64,000 nucleotides of DNA from Clostridia bacterium (GTDB lineage Bacteria; Bacillota_A; Clostridia; Lachnospirales; Cellulosilyticaceae): contig JARBTY010000008.1 in assembly GCA_029239935.1 (NCBI GenBank), forward strand, positions 1 through 64,000, in the 5' to 3' direction. Made by a program: the position numbers and the translations under genes. How positions within the stretch are numbered: the stretch's first letter is position 1; every line of letters begins with the position of its first letter. The notes below the pieces were generated by a model. It worked only from the letters and a program-made list of their open reading frames with translations, was not told where the DNA came from and did not search any database. Positions 60,430-64,000 of the stretch are shown here, in pieces.

Positions 60430-61271
60430 AAAAGTGGTATCGTTTCATAATCATAGGCATCTTACTGATGATAATAGGTATTGTATTAATAGGAATAGGT
60501 ATGATGAGAGGCGGAAAAACTCAGATTGAAATAGGTAATCCAGCTAACAGAGGGGAAAGTATAGCAGTTAAGGAAACATTAGAGGCTTTTGATGAGCTGG
60601 AAATAGATGTGGATACAGTAGAATTTAAACTTGTTAAGGGAGAGGATTATGGGATAGATTTTGTCGTATCAGATAGGGCACCTATAGAGTATCACTTAAC
60701 AGATGGGAAATTAACTGTCAAGCAAAAAGGTTATAAAAAGCTGCCGATCAAAATTTCATTAGGAATTAATATATCTGATGAAGTGTCTCATGACTATGTC
60801 ATTCTATCTGTACCCGAAAAGAATGACCTTCAAAGCATAACGATGAAGTGTGGGGTTGGCGAATTAAAAATAAGTGAAATAGAAACAGAGTATTTAGACT
60901 TAGATATAGGAGTAGGCAGTCTCAATCTGAGTGACCTAACAGCCAAAAAGGCCAAGATAAAAGGGGGCGTCGGAGAAATTAGCGCTCGGGATCTTATAGC
61001 AGGACAGTTGGATGTAGAGGTAGGAGTCGGAGAAGTAGATATAGAAGGAACATTTGATGGAGATGTGATTATAAAAGGCGGAATGGGGGATATTAAATTA
61101 AGAGCAAAAGGAACAGAGACGGATTTTAATTATCAATTTGAGCAGGGGCTTGGGGAAATAGAATTAAATAATAAGTCCGTTCATAGTATCAAGCAGACCG
61201 ATAACAAAGCGGATAAGATGCTATCAGCTGAGTCGGGGATAGGAAGTGTCTCTATTTATATAGAAGAATAA
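60426..61271 (+). CDS. DUF4097 beta-solenoid protein with GVGE repeats (second cassette)
   Basis: A 281-residue protein anchored by one N-terminal helix (FIIIGILLMIIGIVLIGIGMM). The outer domain has turn motifs GVGEL, GVGSL, GVGEI, GVGEV, GMGDI, GLGEI and GIGSV at intervals of about 15-25 residues, the same beta-ladder plan as the SGD protein at 42791 but with a different turn sequence. It overlaps DUF1700 by 4 bases. Function unknown. Confidence 0.86.
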   Translation: MKKWYRFIIIGILLMIIGIVLIGIGMMRGGKTQIEIGNPANRGESIAVKETLEAFDELEIDVDTVEFKLVKGEDYGIDFVVSDRAPIEYHLTDGKLTVKQKGYKKLPIKISLGINISDEVSHDYVILSVPEKNDLQSITMKCGVGELKISEIETEYLDLDIGVGSLNLSDLTAKKAKIKGGVGEISARDLIAGQLDVEVGVGEVDIEGTFDGDVIIKGGMGDIKLRAKGTETDFNYQFEQGLGEIELNNKSVHSIKQTDNKADKMLSAESGIGSVSIYIEE

Positions 61272-61328
61272 AGGTATATAGACTAAAAAATCTGAATATG
61301 TTAGACTATATATAAAGGAGGGATAGAT

Positions 61329-62081
61329 ATGTGGACGAGGGAAGAACTTAAAGAAAGGGCAAAAGCAGTACTTAGAAGATCCTATTGGAAGGCATTTCTT
61401 GTTAGTTTTATTTTAGCACTGGTATCCGGTGAAATCACCAATGTAAGCAAAAATTTCAGTGATAATGGGGATGCAAGAGTATTTATAAGGAACTCTATTG
61501 ATAGGGGTTTTCAAGAATTTAATTGGTTAGGGCCAGCACTAATAGTTACGGCTATTGCTGGAATGGGGATATTGGTCGCAACATTAATTTTTGAAATATT
61601 TTTGGCAAATCCTGTAGAGATGGGTGTGAAAAGATTTTTTTTAAGCCTTACAGCAGAGGATGCACCGATAGAACTTATAGGATACGGTTTTAAAAATGGC
61701 AGATATCTCAATGTTGTTAAAACGATGTTTTTTAAAAATCTTTTTATTTTTTTATGGACTTTATTACTTATTATCCCAGGAATTATCAAGGCTTATGCGT
61801 ATAGTATGGTGCCGTATATCCTAGCAGATAATCCAGAGCTAGATTATAGAAGAGCATTGGAGTTAAGCGAAGAGATGACAGATGGGGAAAAGTTTAATCT
61901 ATGGGTATTGGATTTATCCTTTATCGGATGGTATTTGTTAGGGGCATTAGCATGCGGGGTAGGTATATTGTTTGTATTGCCTTATGTGAATACAACAAAG
62001 GCAGAACTCTACATTGCCCTTAGGAGAAAGGCTATGCAAAATAGGGTGTTTCAGTATGGCGAGTTAAACAATAGTAAGTAA
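61329..62081 (+). CDS. DUF975 family membrane protein
   Basis: A 250-residue membrane protein. WTREELKERAKAVLRRSYWKAFLVSFIL is the DUF975 start; five or six hydrophobic helices follow, with LLLIIPGIIKAYAYSMVPYILADNPELDYRRALELSEEMTDGEKFNLWVLDLSFIGWYLLG as the conserved core and PYVNTTKAELYIALR at the end. Function unknown. It lies 57 bases after the DUF4097 gene with a strong AAAGGAGGG site and probably belongs to the same PadR-controlled transcript. Confidence 0.88.
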   Translation: MWTREELKERAKAVLRRSYWKAFLVSFILALVSGEITNVSKNFSDNGDARVFIRNSIDRGFQEFNWLGPALIVTAIAGMGILVATLIFEIFLANPVEMGVKRFFLSLTAEDAPIELIGYGFKNGRYLNVVKTMFFKNLFIFLWTLLLIIPGIIKAYAYSMVPYILADNPELDYRRALELSEEMTDGEKFNLWVLDLSFIGWYLLGALACGVGILFVLPYVNTTKAELYIALRRKAMQNRVFQYGELNNSK

Positions 62082-62095
62082 AAGGATTGAGTAAT

Positions 62096-62127
62096 CAAAA
62101 GGCCTCTAAGGATAAGGGGTCTTTTTA
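62096..62127 (+). terminator. Weak intrinsic terminator
   Basis: AAAAGGCCTCT pairs with AGGGGTCTTTT with two G.U pairs around AAGGATA, then TTTA. Confidence 0.6.
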
Positions 62128-62215
62128 GTTACATAAAAAAAGAGTAATAAAATATAAAATAGTATTTGATGAATTTTCAGAAAAAACATATAATGGTATA
62201 AAGGAGAATGATTCA

Positions 62216-62989
62216 ATGACCAAAAAGGAGACAGTATTAATCACAGGCGCTTCAGGGGGAATAGGGTATGAACTGGCTAAGGTATTTGCTCATAAAGGCT
62301 ATCATCTGATTTTGACAGCAAGAAACAGCCAAAAACTAAAGGCTCTAAAAGATAAATTGCAGAAAGAGACAAATAGTAAGATAGCCATCATTTCAGAAGA
62401 TTTGAGTCAAGTAGGAGCAGGACAAAGGATTTTTGAAAAAGTAAAAGCAATAGGGGCTAGAGTAGACATACTTATTAATAATGCTGGAGCGGGTTATACA
62501 GGAGCATTTCATGAAAAGGCATATGAACAAGACTTTCAAATTATGCAGCTTAATATGGGAGCTTTAACGGAGCTAACGAAACTTTTTGGAGGTGAAATGA
62601 TAAAAAATAAACATGGCAAAATCCTTAATGTGGCGTCAACAGGGTCCTACCATGGAGGGCCTTATACGGCTGTTTATTATGCCACAAAAGCCTACGTATT
62701 ATCTTTGACAGAAGCCTTACAAACAGAATTAAAACCCTACGGAATCACAGTATCAGTACTTTGTCCTGGGGCGACCCAAACAGAGTTTGCAAAAAGAGCA
62801 GGAAGGAAAGATGCCGGCATAGCGATGGAAGCTAAGACCGTGGCAGAAACAGCGTTTAAAGGATTAATGAAAGATAAAAAGATCATTATTCCAGGGGTTA
62901 GAAATAAGCTTTTTATTAAAATACCAAGAAAGTGGGCAAGTCAAATGGTAGGAAGGTATCAAAAAACTTTAATGATAAAAAAATTATAA
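62216..62989 (+). CDS. Short-chain dehydrogenase/reductase
   Basis: A 257-residue SDR. The cofactor loop TGASGGIGYE, NNAGAGYTG, and the active-site Ser/Tyr/Lys set (NVASTGSYHGGPYTAVYYATKAYV) are present. It belongs to the DltE/YqjQ-like group of SDRs acting on unknown substrates. The start has AAAGGAGAATGATTC. The next gene is 20 bases downstream and may be cotranscribed. Confidence 0.9.
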   Translation: MTKKETVLITGASGGIGYELAKVFAHKGYHLILTARNSQKLKALKDKLQKETNSKIAIISEDLSQVGAGQRIFEKVKAIGARVDILINNAGAGYTGAFHEKAYEQDFQIMQLNMGALTELTKLFGGEMIKNKHGKILNVASTGSYHGGPYTAVYYATKAYVLSLTEALQTELKPYGITVSVLCPGATQTEFAKRAGRKDAGIAMEAKTVAETAFKGLMKDKKIIIPGVRNKLFIKIPRKWASQMVGRYQKTLMIKKL

Positions 62990-63009
62990 GTATAACAGGG
63001 GGAGTTATT

Positions 63010-63534
63010 ATGATAAGTGATGGATCTATGGCAATCATTATAGCAGTTATGTTAATATATGGCATGATTATGGTCAAGCAGTTTAGAATAGAAAAAGATA
63101 AAGGGGAACTGCTTATAGCTTCAAAAAGAGTCATTAATAGCAATCATATTTTAATGAGTACATATATTATATTGCTATGCCTTTATACAGGAAGAAGAAT
63201 TCAATATCATATGAAGTGGGATGAGACGGATATTGTTTTTGCTACATTATTAGGTCTAGCCATTATATTTAGTGTTTATCAATCCTTGAGAAAACAGGCT
63301 CTCTATGAAAAAATCCTCGTTACGCCTGAAAGAACGTATTTGTTAGAAAGTATTATAGACTATGAATGGGGTAGTTTTATAGAAACAGAAGAGAGTATCG
63401 TATTGAGGCTCAAAGTCAAAGTATCCTTTCTTTCAAGAATAAAGGTTAAGGAAGTATATATTAAAGCTAAGGCAGAAGAAAAAGAGAAGATAGAAGTATT
63501 TTTATCTACAAATATTATTAAAAATGAGTTATAG
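63010..63534 (+). CDS. Hypothetical small membrane protein
   Basis: A 174-residue protein with three hydrophobic segments (AIIIAVMLIYGMIMV, HILMSTYIILLCLY, DIVFATLLGLAIIFSVY) and a soluble C-terminal part resembling a small PH-like strand set (GSFIETEESIVLRLKVKVSFLSRIKVKEVYIKA). The DUF5673-type layout is similar but I am not sure. I chose ATG 63010 after GGGGGAG; an earlier in-frame GTG at 62932 lies in the SDR gene. Confidence 0.7.
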   Translation: MISDGSMAIIIAVMLIYGMIMVKQFRIEKDKGELLIASKRVINSNHILMSTYIILLCLYTGRRIQYHMKWDETDIVFATLLGLAIIFSVYQSLRKQALYEKILVTPERTYLLESIIDYEWGSFIETEESIVLRLKVKVSFLSRIKVKEVYIKAKAEEKEKIEVFLSTNIIKNEL

Positions 63535-63631
63535 GTTAAAAAGACTTAGAATTTTGAAACAAAAGGGTAGCACCTATCGTCTTATAGAGGAGGAAGTGTT
63601 AAAAAACGGGTAAGAGAAAGGGGTAAACAAG

Positions 63632-64000
63632 ATGAAGAAAAGAGGATTAATAAAAGTTTTACAGGCAGTTATCATACTGATATTAGTAGTAGGATTTTAT
63701 GGATGTGGTGCTCAAAAGTCAGCTAAGTCTGAATCAACTCAGAATACCGCAAGTGCAATGGATCAAAAAGTTGAGACTGAGGAAGCAGCACCAGAAGCAC
63801 CGATGGCGGACTTAGCGACAGGTGAGGCAGCAACCAATGGTGAAAAACCGAAGGTTAGTACACAAGTAGACTATAACCGCAAGATGATTAAAACAGGAGA
63901 ACTTCATCTGCAGACAAAAGAGTTTAAGAAAAGCGTAGAGGGTATAGTTGATAAGGTGCAAGAACTGGGAGGATATATAGAGAACTCTCAGATTCAAGGG
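63632..64000 (+). CDS. DUF4349-type lipoprotein, N-terminal part
   Basis: The first 123 codons of a gene cut by the window edge. A lipoprotein signal (KRGLIKVLQAVIILILVVGFYGC, lipid Cys at residue 25) is followed by a low-complexity acidic linker and the start of DUF4349: NRKMIKTGELHLQTKEFKKSVEGIVDKVQELGGYIENSQIQG. DUF4349 proteins are cell-surface lipoproteins, often with coiled coils and a later membrane helix. GAAAGGGG lies ten bases before the ATG. Confidence 0.85.
   Translation, partial: MKKRGLIKVLQAVIILILVVGFYGCGAQKSAKSESTQNTASAMDQKVETEEAAPEAPMADLATGEAATNGEKPKVSTQVDYNRKMIKTGELHLQTKEFKKSVEGIVDKVQELGGYIENSQIQG

Noticed and set aside
63812..63997. Minus-strand open frame of 61 codons at the right edge
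   Set aside because: Antisense to the DUF4349 lipoprotein gene, with no ribosome binding site.
1..64000. tRNA, rRNA, CRISPR, insertion sequences, prophage, integrase or toxin-antitoxin pairs
   Set aside because: Reading both strands I found no clover-leaf-like intergenic segment, spaced repeat array, transposase, integrase or phage gene; base-level scans could still reveal small ones.

Overview
The window reads as chromosomal DNA of a low-GC Gram-positive anaerobe of the class Clostridia. Ribosome binding sites are strong and purine-rich, intrinsic terminators are frequent, hisS is preceded by a T-box leader, cobalamin synthesis follows the anaerobic (early cobalt) route, and VanW, CheV, DUF1700/DUF4097 and C_GCAxxG_C_C families are present. 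A Lachnospiraceae/Cellulosilyticum-like host is my guess from gene content, not something the sequence proves. I saw no rRNA, tRNA, CRISPR array, insertion sequence or prophage; apart from a few damaged genes this is housekeeping and accessory chromosome.

Bases 1-8929 hold one plus-strand tetrapyrrole/cobalamin operon: cbiH (end only), cbiJ, cbiK, cbiL, hemA, hemC, a cobA-hemD fusion, hemL, a Cys-rich small protein, cobU and cobS. It makes 5-aminolevulinate from glutamyl-tRNA, forms uroporphyrinogen III and precorrin-2, and assembles the corrin ring and nucleotide loop. hemC is broken by an out-of-frame internal deletion, and hemB and a precorrin-2 dehydrogenase are absent from the cluster.

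Bases 9039-20000 carry small accessory units: an acetyltransferase, a divergent iron-ADH-like protein with an AraC regulator and an MFS transporter, a lipoprotein, then the most unusual locus. This is a BlaI-type repressor with two operator palindromes, a BlaR1-like M56 membrane protease whose outer sensor is a complete GT51 peptidoglycan glycosyltransferase domain, and a membrane-anchored glycerophosphodiesterase. An orphan histidine kinase, a cation-diffusion exporter and an anchored hypothetical protein follow.

Bases 20000-31900 hold a C-terminally short deoC, cheV, T-box-hisS-aspS, a C_GCAxxG_C_C protein, VanW, UvsE, an acetyltransferase, a DUF2157/GDYXXLXY pair and a helical-plus-beta-helix protein. 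Bases 31870-46640 hold feoB, a flavin-binding PNPOx-like protein, an M20 amidohydrolase, a YbaK-type deacylase, exonuclease III, a VOC protein, threonine ammonia-lyase, a long DHH phosphoesterase, the first PadR-DUF1700-DUF4097 cassette, gapN, a membrane protein and RseC.

Bases 46636-64000 hold a propeller-like hypothetical, a Cys-rich protein with a SigK-like promoter (probably a spore-surface protein), an UppS homologue, DegV, a split ThrE exporter, glyA, an EF-G paralogue, a ketopantoate reductase-like gene divergent from a LysR regulator, a cytidylate kinase-like protein, the second PadR-DUF1700-DUF4097 cassette with a DUF975 protein, an SDR, a membrane protein and the start of a DUF4349 lipoprotein. 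Coordinates were derived by reading; alternative starts are noted where they matter.
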